This document shows, piece after piece, positions 9,627-17,390 of a stretch of 64,000 nucleotides of DNA; position 1 is the stretch's first letter, and each line of letters opens with the position of its first letter. The notes below the pieces were generated by a model. The model was not told the DNA's origin and made no database searches. It saw only the letters and a list, made by a program, of their open reading frames with translations. The DNA comes from Pseudonocardia alaniniphila (lineage in GTDB: Bacteria > Actinomycetota > Actinomycetes > Mycobacteriales > Pseudonocardiaceae): the NCBI RefSeq assembly GCF_022524485.1, contig NZ_JAKXMK010000017.1:172721-236720 (forward strand), read 5' to 3'. The translations under genes were made by a program, and so were the position numbers.

Positions 9627-10556
9627 ATGGACCGCATCACCGAGGAGTGGTTCGTCCGTCGAACGTGGCAGGAACCGGCCTGGCGCGTCGACGAGCTGGT
9701 GGCCGCGAAGGAGGGCAGGCGGGTCTCCGTCGTGCTGCCCGCGCTCGACGAGGAGGCCACCGTCGGAGCGATCGTCGCTGCGATCGTGCCGCTGACACTG
9801 GGCCCGAGGCCGCTGGTGGACGAGCTGGTGGTCGCCGACTCCGGGTCGACCGACCGCACGGCCGAGGTCGCGGCCGCGGCAGGCGCCACGGTGGTGCTGC
9901 GCACCGACGTGCTCCCGGACCTGACGCCCGTGCCCGGTAAGGGTGAGGTGCTGTGGCGATCGCTGGCCGCCACCACGGGCGACATCATCTGCTACCTCGA
10001 CTCCGATCTGGTCGACTTCGACGCCGGGTTCGTCCCGGCGCTCCTCGGCCCGCTGCTCACCGAGCCCGGCGTCGCGCTGGTCAAGGGTTTCTACCGGCGT
10101 CCGCTGCGGCTGGAGACCACGGAGGTGGACAGCGGCGGCGGCAGGGTCACCGAGCTTCTCGTGCGGCCACTGCTCGCGGCGCTGCGACCGGAGCTCGCCG
10201 GTGTCGTCCAACCGCTGGGCGGGGAGTACGCCGGTACGCGGGAACTGCTCGAGTCGGTGCCGTTCGCCGCCGGGTACGGCGTGGAGATCGGGCTGCTGCT
10301 CGACACCTACGCCACGGCGGGCCTCGATGCGCTGGCGCAGGTCAATCTGGGTGTGCGCAAGCACCGCAACCGGTCGCTGCTGCAGCTCGGGGTGATGGCG
10401 CGGCAGATCCTCGCGGCCGCGCTCACCCGCTGCGGAGTGCCCGACACGGGTGCGGCGATCACGCAGTTTCTGCAGGTGGACCGCGAATGGTTGCCGTCCG
10501 TTACGGAAATCGGCCTTACCGAGCGACCCCCGATGCGCGAGGTGCTCGTGCGCTGA
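9627..10556 (+). CDS. gpgS: Glucosyl-3-phosphoglycerate synthase
   Basis: 309-residue GT81/GT-A glycosyltransferase from ATG 9627 behind CAGGAGG. Visible are VVLPALDEEATVG for nucleotide-sugar binding, the metal-binding DSD in CYLDSDLVDF, and PLGGEYAGTRELLESVPF with GYGVEIGLLLD characteristic of GpgS. It transfers glucose from a nucleotide sugar to D-3-phosphoglycerate, the first step to methylglucose lipopolysaccharide or glucosylglycerate. A 233-bp gap separates it from folP2, so it may have its own promoter. A DivIVA-like gene follows as in mycobacteria (Rv1208-Rv1209). Confidence 0.94.
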   Translation: MDRITEEWFVRRTWQEPAWRVDELVAAKEGRRVSVVLPALDEEATVGAIVAAIVPLTLGPRPLVDELVVADSGSTDRTAEVAAAAGATVVLRTDVLPDLTPVPGKGEVLWRSLAATTGDIICYLDSDLVDFDAGFVPALLGPLLTEPGVALVKGFYRRPLRLETTEVDSGGGRVTELLVRPLLAALRPELAGVVQPLGGEYAGTRELLESVPFAAGYGVEIGLLLDTYATAGLDALAQVNLGVRKHRNRSLLQLGVMARQILAAALTRCGVPDTGAAITQFLQVDREWLPSVTEIGLTERPPMREVLVR

Positions 10557-10583
10557 CCGGGCCTCCGTGGTCTGATTGCCCGA

Positions 10584-10928
10584 GTGGGGACCGCGCTCAT
10601 CTATCTGTTGGTCGTCGCGGCGGTGGCTGCGGCCGTGTTCGGGCTGGCCGCGGTCGTGTTCGGGCGTGGCGAGGAGCTGGCCCCGCTGCCTCCGGGCGCC
10701 ACGCCCACCCGGTTGCCGGCCGGTGAACTCGACGGTGAGGACGTCCGCGAGCTGAGGTTCCAACAGGCGCTGCGTGGCTACCGGATGGACGAGGTGGACT
10801 GGGTGCTCGACCGGCTGGCCGACGAGCTGGACCGCGCCGGGGTGGAACGCGACGGGTTGCTGGCCCGGGTCGCCGAGCTGGAGGCGGAGCTGGCCGGCAC
10901 CGGGCTGTGGCGCGACGGGGACCGGTGA
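10584..10928 (+). CDS. DivIVA-domain membrane-anchored small protein (Rv1209-like)
   Basis: 114 residues from GTG 10584. One N-terminal membrane helix (about 4-27) is followed by a proline-rich linker and the DivI1A signature RFQQALRGYRMDEVDWVLDRLADELD, then a short coiled-coil. DivIVA-type domains recognise curved membranes and recruit cell-pole or growth-zone partners; the partner here is unknown. The stop overlaps the GTG of the SRPBCC gene (GTGA), so the two are translationally coupled. Confidence 0.83.
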   Translation: MGTALIYLLVVAAVAAAVFGLAAVVFGRGEELAPLPPGATPTRLPAGELDGEDVRELRFQQALRGYRMDEVDWVLDRLADELDRAGVERDGLLARVAELEAELAGTGLWRDGDR

Positions 10929-11446
10929 GCGAACTTGCGGTTGATACAGCGCCTGGGCGCGCGGTGAGTTCCCGGAGAGAGCTGACGGTGCCGGTCGACG
11001 TCGAGGCGCCGGCCGAGGCCGTGTGGCGTGCCGTCACGGACTGGGAGGCGCAGGGCGAGTGGATGCTCGGCACGAGGGTCCACGTCATCAGCGGAGGTGA
11101 CGGCCGGGAGCAGGGTGCGCGGTTGCGCGCGGTCACCGGTGTCGGACCCCTCGGGTTCACTGACACCATGGAGATCGTCGAGTGGACCGAGCCCCCCGGG
11201 AACGGGCCCCGGCGCTGCGTCGTGCGGCACACCGGCAAGGTGGTGCGTGGCGACGGGGTGTTCGAGGTCATCGAGCTGTCACCCACCCGGTCCAGGGTCC
11301 TGTGGTCGGAGCTGCTCGACCTGCCGCTGGGCTCCCTCGGCCGGTGGGGCTGGCCGCTCGTGCGGCCCGCGTTCCGCGCAGGTGTCGCCCACTCCCTGCA
11401 GCGGCTGGCGCGGCTATGCGAGGCGAGGTATCGCGCCGGTGCCTGA
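10925..11446 (+). CDS. SRPBCC (START-like) ligand-binding protein
   Basis: 173 residues from GTG 10925. The fold is evident from VPVDVEAPAEAVWRAVTDWEAQGEW at the N-terminus and a long C-terminal helix (about 145-170). Such helix-grip proteins bind hydrophobic ligands or act as cyclases; nothing here specifies the ligand. The first residues (VSELAVDTAPG) resemble the repeated N-terminus of the LOG protein at 7881. It sits between the DivIVA-like gene and tag with overlaps at both ends. Confidence 0.82.
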   Translation: MSELAVDTAPGRAVSSRRELTVPVDVEAPAEAVWRAVTDWEAQGEWMLGTRVHVISGGDGREQGARLRAVTGVGPLGFTDTMEIVEWTEPPGNGPRRCVVRHTGKVVRGDGVFEVIELSPTRSRVLWSELLDLPLGSLGRWGWPLVRPAFRAGVAHSLQRLARLCEARYRAGA

Positions 11447-12005
11447 GCTGGACGGACGGGTTCGCTGTGGCTGGGCCGGCAGCGCCCCGGAGTACATCGC
11501 CTACCACGACGACGAGTGGGGCTGCCCGCTCCACGGCGTCCACGCCTTGTTCGAGCGGCTGAGCCTCGAAGCGTTCCAGTCCGGGCTGTCCTGGCTCGTC
11601 ATCCTGCGCAAACGGCCCGCGTTCCGCCGCGCGTTCGCCGACTTCGACCCCGCTGTGGTGGCGCGATTCGGCGACGCGGACGTCGCCCGGCTCCTGACCG
11701 ACGCCGGCATCGTCCGCAACCGGGCGAAGATCGAGGCCACTGTGCACAACGCACGTCAGGTGCTGGAACTGGACCGGCCGCTCGACGAGCTGCTGTGGTC
11801 GTTCGCACCCGATCCGGGCGTCCGTGCACGCCCGGCCACGCTCGCCGAGGTGCCCGCCACCACGCCGGAGTCCACGGCGATGGCCAAGGAGCTCAAGAGG
11901 CGCGGAATGCGGTTCGTCGGGCCCACCACGTGCTACGCGCTGATGCAGGCGGCCGGGCTCGTCGACGATCATGTCGCAGGGTGTTGGCGTGCCTCGTCCC
12001 TGTGA
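11439..12005 (+). CDS. tag: 3-methyladenine DNA glycosylase I
   Basis: 188-residue Tag-family enzyme from GTG 11439, overlapping the SRPBCC gene by 8 bases. The structural zinc ligands are present: Cys in RCGWAG, His in AYHDDEWG, and the C-terminal His and Cys in DDHVAGCW. Base-recognition segments LFERLSLEAFQSGLSW and the helix-hairpin-like LLTDAGIVRNRAKIEA are also seen. It excises 3-methyladenine from alkylated DNA. The position after the DivIVA-like gene and before DUF3117 matches Rv1209-Rv1211. Confidence 0.94.
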   Translation: MPELDGRVRCGWAGSAPEYIAYHDDEWGCPLHGVHALFERLSLEAFQSGLSWLVILRKRPAFRRAFADFDPAVVARFGDADVARLLTDAGIVRNRAKIEATVHNARQVLELDRPLDELLWSFAPDPGVRARPATLAEVPATTPESTAMAKELKRRGMRFVGPTTCYALMQAAGLVDDHVAGCWRASSL

Positions 12006-12148
12006 CCACTCCGGGCACACATCGGGGAGTTGATCGCTCCGGTTACACCCCTGTCCGGCGGATGAGGAAAGATGTTCGCAGCATCCCCGCCGCGCGCTTC
12101 CCCCGGCGCAGCGGCGCACCCTGCAAACGACGACGGAGGGAGCAGGAG

Positions 12149-12316
12149 ATGGCGGCGATGAAGCCCCGGACCGGCGACGGTCCCCTGGAGGTGACCAAGG
12201 AGGGTCGGGGCATCGTGATGCGCGTCCCCCTGGAGGGTGGCGGCCGCCTGGTCGTCGAGATGTCTGCCGAGGAGGCAAGCGACCTCGGCGACGCGCTGAA
12301 GGCCGCCTCTGGCTGA
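12149..12316 (+). CDS. DUF3117 small conserved protein (Rv1211-like)
   Basis: 55 residues starting MAAMKPRTGDGPLEVTKEG, the invariant N-terminus of the actinobacterial DUF3117 family. The ATG at 12149 sits behind GGAGGGAGCAGGAG. The rest forms a compact Gly/Val-rich beta unit and a short acidic helix. Function unknown. A strong hairpin follows 42 bases after the stop, so it probably ends the transcript. Confidence 0.9.
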   Translation: MAAMKPRTGDGPLEVTKEGRGIVMRVPLEGGGRLVVEMSAEEASDLGDALKAASG

Positions 12317-12357
12317 CGAGCACGAGCCCCGCGCGAGGGGGGTGCCCGGTTCTCTCG

Positions 12358-12401
12358 AACGGCACCGGCGAACGGTCCCGCACCCGTCCGCCGGTGCCGT
12401 T
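12358..12401. terminator. Intrinsic terminator, probably bidirectional
   Basis: A perfect 13-bp inverted repeat AACGGCACCGGCG / CGCCGGTGCCGTT at 12358-12370 and 12389-12401 encloses an 18-base loop and is followed by a short T-containing stretch. It lies between the ends of the DUF3117 gene and the convergent zinc-ribbon gene. Confidence 0.75.
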
Positions 12402-12437
12402 TGCGTTGTGCGTGTCGGCGACCCTGGATGCAGCGCG

Positions 12438-12611
12438 CTACCGCCGGCCCGCCGCCTCGGCCAGCGTGCCGCTCTGCCCGTCGAGCGTGACGAGCTGGAT
12501 CGAGACTGTGCCGCAGACGCAGCGCCGGTAGCGCACCCACCCCTGAGACGTGGAGTGGGTGGACAGGATCACCGCCTCGTCGACCGGCCATCCACAGCGT
12601 TCGCACCGCAT
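12438..12611 (-). CDS. Small zinc-ribbon protein
   Basis: 57 residues from the ATG at 12611, preceded on the minus strand by CAGGAGGG. CxxC near the N-terminus (MRCERCGWP) pairs with a CxC in RYRRCVCGTV, a likely four-cysteine zinc ribbon. The rest is short and ends in a basic tail. Function unknown. It is divergent from the CGNR regulator across a 73-bp spacer, which suggests the two are linked. Confidence 0.7.
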   Translation of the reverse strand: MRCERCGWPVDEAVILSTHSTSQGWVRYRRCVCGTVSIQLVTLDGQSGTLAEAAGRR

Positions 12612-12624
12612 CGGCGCCGCCCTC

Positions 12625-12681
12625 CTGTAATAGGTATCCTCGTTTGAGAGGTTACAGCGGATTCGGGTGGGGTGTAATAGG
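12625..12681. promoter_or_regulatory. Repeats between zinc-ribbon and CGNR genes, possible operator
   Basis: The 9-mer TGTAATAGG occurs at 12626-12634 and again at 12673-12681, 47 bp apart. An inverted pair CTGTAA (12625-12630) and TTACAG (12652-12657) flanks CCTC-GTTTGA-GAGG (12638-12651). Such paired motifs in a divergent spacer could bind a dimeric regulator, perhaps the CGNR protein itself. This is inferred from symmetry only. Confidence 0.3.
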
Positions 12682-12684
12682 CCA

Positions 12685-13254
12685 GTGAACTTCATCGGTT
12701 ACCGCAGTGACGCGCTGGGCGCAGCCGTCGAGCTCGTCAACGAGGTCTCCGCGAGCCGGGTCGAGGAGCCGGAGGTCGACGAGGAGTCGCCCGACCGGAT
12801 GAGGACGGTGCTGGTGGCCAACGGCTACCTCGCCGGGGGAGCGCCGGCATCGGTGGAGCCCGCCCTGCGCGCGTGGGCACGCAGGCTGCGCACGGTGTTC
12901 GACGTGTCGGACGTCGAGGAGGCCGCCGTGGCGGTCAACGCGCTGCTCGCCGACGTCCGGGTCGAGCCACACCTGTCCAACCACGACGGACAGGGCTTTC
13001 ATCTGCACTACTCGCCGCCCGAGGCGGACGTCGTGGACCGGTTGCGCGCCAGCACCGCGTTCGCGCTGGCGATGCTCGTGTCCGAGTACGGCATCGACCG
13101 GCACGGGCGCTGCGCTGCGGAGGGATGCATGAAGGTGTTCGCCGACACGTCTCGCAACGCCGCCCGCCGCTACTGCTCGCCGGCGTGCGCCAACCGTTCC
13201 GCGGTGGCCGCGCACCGGGCCAGGGCGCGCGCCGCCGGCACCCGCTCGCGCTGA
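12685..13254 (+). CDS. CGNR zinc-finger protein, putative transcription regulator
   Basis: 189 residues if GTG 12685 is used (195 from GTG 12667). The N-terminal ABATE-type region runs to about 120. The C-terminus has the CGNR finger: C-x4-C in GRCAAEGCMKVF, then YCSPACANRSAVAAHRAR with the final cysteine pair and the Asn-Arg that names the family. These proteins are presumed DNA-binding stress regulators in actinobacteria; no ligand is known. It is divergent from the zinc-ribbon gene. Confidence 0.85.
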   Translation: MNFIGYRSDALGAAVELVNEVSASRVEEPEVDEESPDRMRTVLVANGYLAGGAPASVEPALRAWARRLRTVFDVSDVEEAAVAVNALLADVRVEPHLSNHDGQGFHLHYSPPEADVVDRLRASTAFALAMLVSEYGIDRHGRCAAEGCMKVFADTSRNAARRYCSPACANRSAVAAHRARARAAGTRSR

Positions 13255-13265
13255 CGGCGACCGGC

Positions 13266-14423
13266 CTACAGCCCCTGGTAGATCTCCACGGTGCGTGCGG
13301 CGGCCTGCTCCCACGAGAACTGCCGCTCGGCCCGCGCCCGCCCCGCCGCTCCCATCGCCGCGGCCCGGTCCGGGTGTGCCAGCAGCGTGTTCACCGCCCC
13401 GGCGAGACCGGTGCGGAACTTCTCGACCTCGTGCTCGTCGAAGTGCACGAGCAGGCCCGTCTCGCCGTCGGCCACGACCTCCGGGATACCGCCGACGTCC
13501 GAGGCCACCACGGCGGTGCCGCAGGCCATCGCCTCCAGGTTCACGATCCCGAGCGGCTCGTACACCGACGGGCAGACGAACACCGTGGCGGCGGAGAGCA
13601 GTTGGCGCACGTCGGCGGTGGGCAGCATCCGGCGCACCCACACCACCCCGGACCGTGCTGCGCTCAGTTCGGCGACGGCCTTCTCGGTCTCCTCGGCGAT
13701 CTCCGGCGTGTCGGGGGCTCCGGCGCACAGCACGATCTGGGCGTCGCGGTCGATCTCATGAGCCGCGGCCACGAGGTGGGCGAGACCCTTCTGCCGGGTG
13801 ATGCGCCCGACGAACACCACGCTGGGCCGGTCCGGGTTGACGCCGGCCGCGCGGACCGCGTCGCGGCCGGGATCGGGGTGGTAGAAGACGGTGTCGATGC
13901 CGTTGTGCACCACATGCACCCGCGCCGGGTCCAGTGCCGGGTAGCAGTCGAGCACGTCGCGGCGCATGCCGTCGCTCACCGCGATCACGGCGTCGGCGTT
14001 CTCGTAGGCCGTGCGCTCCACCCACGACGAGAGCCGGTACCCGCCCCCGAGCTGCTCGGCCTTCCACGGCCGGCGCGGCTCCAGCGAGTGCGCGGTGACC
14101 ACGTGCGGCACCTCGTGCAGCACCTTGGCCAGGTGCCCGCCCATGTTCGCGTACCAGGTGTGGGAGTGGACGAGGTCGACCTCGGAGAGGGCCGCGACCA
14201 TCGACAGGTCGACGCCGAGCGTCTGTAGGGCGGGGTTCGCTCCGGCGAGCACGCTCGGCACCTCGTGCGCGTACGTGTCCGGCCGGCCGGCGCGCGGCTC
14301 GCCGAAGCAGTGCACGTCGACGCCGACGAGCTCGCGCAGCGCCGGCACGAGGTGCTCGACGTGCACGCCGGCTCCTCCGTAGACGTCAGGGGGGTACTCG
14401 CGGGTGAGCAGGCCAATGCGCAC
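13266..14423 (-). CDS. glgA: Actinobacterial GlgA/GlgM GT4 glycosyltransferase
   Basis: 385 residues from GTG 14423, which lies 7 bases after TAACGT (14436-14431) and so is probably leaderless. A GT-B glycosyltransferase: TREYPPDVYGGAGVHVEHL at the N-terminus, then FVGRITRQKG, and the E-x7-E motif region in PSVYEPLGIVNLEAMACGT. In mycobacteria this protein (Rv1212c) makes maltose-1-phosphate from ADP-glucose and glucose-1-phosphate and feeds GlgE alpha-glucan synthesis. It is divergent from glgC, which makes its donor. Confidence 0.93.
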   Translation of the reverse strand: MRIGLLTREYPPDVYGGAGVHVEHLVPALRELVGVDVHCFGEPRAGRPDTYAHEVPSVLAGANPALQTLGVDLSMVAALSEVDLVHSHTWYANMGGHLAKVLHEVPHVVTAHSLEPRRPWKAEQLGGGYRLSSWVERTAYENADAVIAVSDGMRRDVLDCYPALDPARVHVVHNGIDTVFYHPDPGRDAVRAAGVNPDRPSVVFVGRITRQKGLAHLVAAAHEIDRDAQIVLCAGAPDTPEIAEETEKAVAELSAARSGVVWVRRMLPTADVRQLLSAATVFVCPSVYEPLGIVNLEAMACGTAVVASDVGGIPEVVADGETGLLVHFDEHEVEKFRTGLAGAVNTLLAHPDRAAAMGAAGRARAERQFSWEQAAARTVEIYQGL

Positions 14424-14543
14424 ACCCGGGACGTTAGGCCATTCACCGGCAATCGGAATGGGTCCATCCGAGGCATGAATGTTCGCTCTTTGGACGCTTC
14501 CTCCGGTGGCCCGCCACGGTGGGAGAGCACTAGGGTCGGCGGC

Positions 14544-14600
14544 GTGACGATGCTGCCGGCAGGCCAGGGCCCTGTGCCCTCCCACGGAGCGCCGAAATGA
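14544..14600 (+). CDS. 18-codon leaderless upstream ORF coupled to glgC
   Basis: A GTG at 14544 follows TAGGGT (14531-14536) by 7 bases, the spacing of a leaderless start. The frame encodes VTMLPAGQGPVPSHGAPK and stops with TGA at 14598-14600, overlapping the glgC ATG (ATGA). Ribosomes leaving this peptide would be placed on the glgC start, and a CGGAG purine tract lies inside its end. This could be a translation-coupling or attenuating leader. Expression is untested. Confidence 0.45.
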   Translation: MTMLPAGQGPVPSHGAPK

Positions 14601-15847
14601 CCGCCGCCCGCCTGTCACTCGCCTCGCCGCGCGCGATGGCCGCCAATGTGCTCGGGATCGTGCTCGCCGGTGGCGAGGGGAAGCGGCTCTGGCCGCTCAC
14701 CGCCGACCGTGCCAAGCCCGCCGTCCCGTTCGGGGGCCACTACCGGCTGATCGACTTCGTGCTCTCGAACCTGGTGAACGCGGGCATGCACCGCATCTGC
14801 GTGCTGACGCAGTACAAGTCACACTCGCTGGACCGCCACATCTCCACGACGTGGCGCCTGTCCAGCGTGCTCGGGCAGTACATCACCACCGTGCCGGCGC
14901 AGCAGCGACTCGGCCGGCGCTGGTACACCGGCAGCGCCGACGCCATCTTCCAGAGCCTCAACCTCGTCTACGACGAGCGTCCCGACTACATCGCGGTCTT
15001 CGGCGCCGACCACGTCTACCGGATGGACCCGGGCCAGATGCTCGCCCGCCACATCGAGAGCGGTGCCGGGGTCACGGTCGCGGGCATCCGGGTGCCGCGC
15101 GCCGAGGCCAAGGCGTTCGGCGTGATCAAGTCCGACCCCGACGGCCGCATCACCGACTTCCTGGAGAAGCCGTCCGACCCGCCGTCGGTACCGGGCGACC
15201 CGGACGTCACGTTCGCCTCGATGGGCAACTACATCTTCACCACGGAGGTGCTGCTCGACGCCCTCCGTGCCGACGCCGAGGACGGCGACTCCGACCACGA
15301 CATGGGCGGCGACATCATCCCGAGGCTGGTGGGCCAGGGTGACGCAGCGGTCTACGACTTTGCCGACAACGTGGTGCCGGGTGCCACCGACCGCGACTCC
15401 GGCTACTGGCGTGACGTCGGCACCGTCGACGCGTACTACGAGGCGCACACCGACCTCGTCTCGGTCCACCCGATCTTCAACCTCTACAACGACCGGTGGC
15501 CCATCCGCACGGCGATGGCGCCCCTGCCGCCCGCCAAGTTCGTGGAGGGCGGCATCGCCCAGGACTCGATCGTCGGCGCGGGCACGATCATCTCCGGCGC
15601 CATCGTCCGGCGCTCGGTGATCAGTCCCGGCGTGCGCATCGACGCCGGCGCCGAGGTGTCCGACTCCGTGGTGCTGCCCGGGGTGCGGGTCGGGCGCGGA
15701 GCCGTAGTGCGGGGAGCGATCCTCGACAAGAACGTCGTGATCCCCGACGGGGCGCTCGTGGGCGTGGACCTCGGCCTGGACCGGGCCCGGTACACGGTCA
15801 GCCAGGGCGGCGTCGTCGTGCTGGGCAAGGGCGCCACCGCCCTCTGA
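14597..15847 (+). CDS. glgC: Glucose-1-phosphate adenylyltransferase
   Basis: 416 residues. The N-terminal nucleotidyltransferase domain has LAGGEGKRLWPLTADRAKPAVPFGG, FGADHVYRMD for metal and substrate, and GYWRDVGTVDAYYEAH. The C-terminal third (from ~300) is a left-handed beta-helix. It makes ADP-glucose for alpha-glucan. I prefer ATG 14597, coupled to a small upstream frame and preceded by CGGAG, though ATG 14636 (MAANVLGIVLAGG) would also give a complete enzyme. Confidence 0.95.
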   Translation: MTAARLSLASPRAMAANVLGIVLAGGEGKRLWPLTADRAKPAVPFGGHYRLIDFVLSNLVNAGMHRICVLTQYKSHSLDRHISTTWRLSSVLGQYITTVPAQQRLGRRWYTGSADAIFQSLNLVYDERPDYIAVFGADHVYRMDPGQMLARHIESGAGVTVAGIRVPRAEAKAFGVIKSDPDGRITDFLEKPSDPPSVPGDPDVTFASMGNYIFTTEVLLDALRADAEDGDSDHDMGGDIIPRLVGQGDAAVYDFADNVVPGATDRDSGYWRDVGTVDAYYEAHTDLVSVHPIFNLYNDRWPIRTAMAPLPPAKFVEGGIAQDSIVGAGTIISGAIVRRSVISPGVRIDAGAEVSDSVVLPGVRVGRGAVVRGAILDKNVVIPDGALVGVDLGLDRARYTVSQGGVVVLGKGATAL

Positions 15848-15857
15848 TCCTCAGCGC

Positions 15858-16517
15858 TCAGGCGTGCGGCGTGGCCTTCACCGCGGCCAGCAGGCCTGCG
15901 CCGAGGGGGAGCAGCACCGGCACCAGGCGGTCGTCGTCGCGGACCTGGCGGGCCACCTCGCGCAGCGCCACGGTGGCAGCGTCGGAGGCGTCAGGTTCGA
16001 GCACGCCCGCGGTGAGCACGCCGTGGAGTGCGACGATGCCACCGCCGCGGAGCAAGCGGACGGCCTCGTCGAGGTAGCGCGGCTGGTCGGCGGTGCCGGC
16101 GTCGACGAACACCAGGTCGTACGCGCCGTCGGTGAGCCGGGGCAGCACCTCCAGGCCGAGCCCGTTGATCAGCCGGAGCCGGGACGGCCCGTACCCGGCG
16201 GCGGTGAACGCCTGCCGGGCGGCACGTTGGCTCTCCGGATCGATGTCGATCGAGGTGAGGACACCGTCGGAGGACATTCCGCGCAGCAGCCACAGCCCGC
16301 TGACGCCGACCCCCGTGCCGATCTCGACGACCGCTCGCGCGGCGGTGCTGGCAGCGAGGAAGCGCAACCCGGCGCCCGCTCCGGGCCCGACAGGGGCGCT
16401 CCCCCGGCGTGCCGCAGAAGCCCGCGTGGCGACGAGTACGTCGTCCTCCGTGAGGTACCCCTCGACGTGCTCGCGCAACGCCCACGGGTCGGGAGCGCTG
16501 TCCGGGCGGCCGGTCAT
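15858..16517 (-). CDS. O-methyltransferase (Rv1220c-like)
   Basis: 219 residues from ATG 16517, 7 bases after TAGCCT (16530-16525), suggesting leaderless expression. A class I SAM-dependent methyltransferase of the catechol/caffeoyl-CoA type: SAM loop VVEIGTGVGVSGLWLL, acidic SIDIDPE and the metal-site region LVFVDAGTADQPRYLDEA. The acceptor is unknown. Its place next to sigE, divergent from it, is conserved in mycobacteria (Rv1220c-Rv1221). Confidence 0.88.
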   Translation of the reverse strand: MTGRPDSAPDPWALREHVEGYLTEDDVLVATRASAARRGSAPVGPGAGAGLRFLAASTAARAVVEIGTGVGVSGLWLLRGMSSDGVLTSIDIDPESQRAARQAFTAAGYGPSRLRLINGLGLEVLPRLTDGAYDLVFVDAGTADQPRYLDEAVRLLRGGGIVALHGVLTAGVLEPDASDAATVALREVARQVRDDDRLVPVLLPLGAGLLAAVKATPHA

Positions 16518-16757
16518 GGTCAAGAGGCTACTGTGCTGGCTCTTTCCCGCAGTGTGGGCCCGACCGTCGGGTGTGTCGGCCTCCGGGTCGCCTGAAGTTT
16601 CACAGGTTTCTCTCAGTCGACTCTCACACCCTCTTCAAGGCCATCAGGCACGGTAGGTTGCATCGGTCGGGGTCGTCGACCGATGGGGGGCCGGGGAATG
16701 CACACGTCCGGCGCTTCGTTGGTCGGAGGCACACCCGCCGCAGGAGGTTGACCCACG

Positions 16758-17390
16758 ATGACCGACGGCTCCGCCACGCTGATGAGCGGTACGGTGCTGC
16801 CTGGTGAAGGTGTCGACTGGACCCCGCCCAGCTGGGATGACGTCGTCCGGGAGCACGCGGATCGGGTCTACCGCCTCGCCTACCGGCTCACCGGCAACCC
16901 GCACGACGCCGAGGACCTCACCCAGGAGACGTTCGTCCGGGTGTTCCGGTCGCTCGCGGCCTACAAGCCCGGCACGTTCGAGGGCTGGCTGCACCGCATC
17001 ACCACCAACCTGTTCCTGGACATGGTGCGGCGTCGCTCGCGCATCCGCATGGAGGCCCTGCCCGAGGACTCGGACCGGCTGCCCGGCCGTGGCCCGGAGC
17101 CGGAGCAGGTCTTCTCCGAGACCCACCTCGACCCGGTACTGCAGGCCGCGCTCGATGAGCTGCCGCCCGAGTTCCGCGCCGCCGTCGTCCTGTGTGACGT
17201 CGAGGGGCTGTCGTACGAGGAGATCGGTGCCACCTTGGGCGTAAAGCTGGGTACGGTGAGAAGCAGGATCCACCGTGGACGGGCCGCTCTCCGCAGCGCC
17301 TTGGAACGCCACCGTGCGCTCGGGGTGCGTGACGGTGCCGCTGTCGCGGGAGGCTCCAACGCAGGAGTGCTGGAGGAGGTTCACGGGTGA
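16758..17390 (+). CDS. sigE: ECF sigma factor SigE
   Basis: 210 residues behind GCAGGAGG. Region 2 runs through YRLAYRLTGNPHDAEDLTQETFVRVF with the tryptophan-bearing promoter-melting segment FEGWLHRITTN. Region 4 is LSYEEIGATLGVKLGTVRSRIHRGRAALR. It is the extracytoplasmic stress sigma factor, as in mycobacterial sigE-rseA-htrA-tatB. The stop overlaps the anti-sigma gene start (GTGA). I did not find a clear GGAAC/GTT autoregulatory promoter in the 240 bp upstream. Confidence 0.94.
   Translation: MTDGSATLMSGTVLPGEGVDWTPPSWDDVVREHADRVYRLAYRLTGNPHDAEDLTQETFVRVFRSLAAYKPGTFEGWLHRITTNLFLDMVRRRSRIRMEALPEDSDRLPGRGPEPEQVFSETHLDPVLQAALDELPPEFRAAVVLCDVEGLSYEEIGATLGVKLGTVRSRIHRGRAALRSALERHRALGVRDGAAVAGGSNAGVLEEVHG

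Noticed and set aside
16518..16757. SigE-dependent autoregulatory promoter (GGAAC-N16-GTT)
   Set aside because: I looked for this in front of sigE and htrA and found no convincing pair of elements at the right distance.
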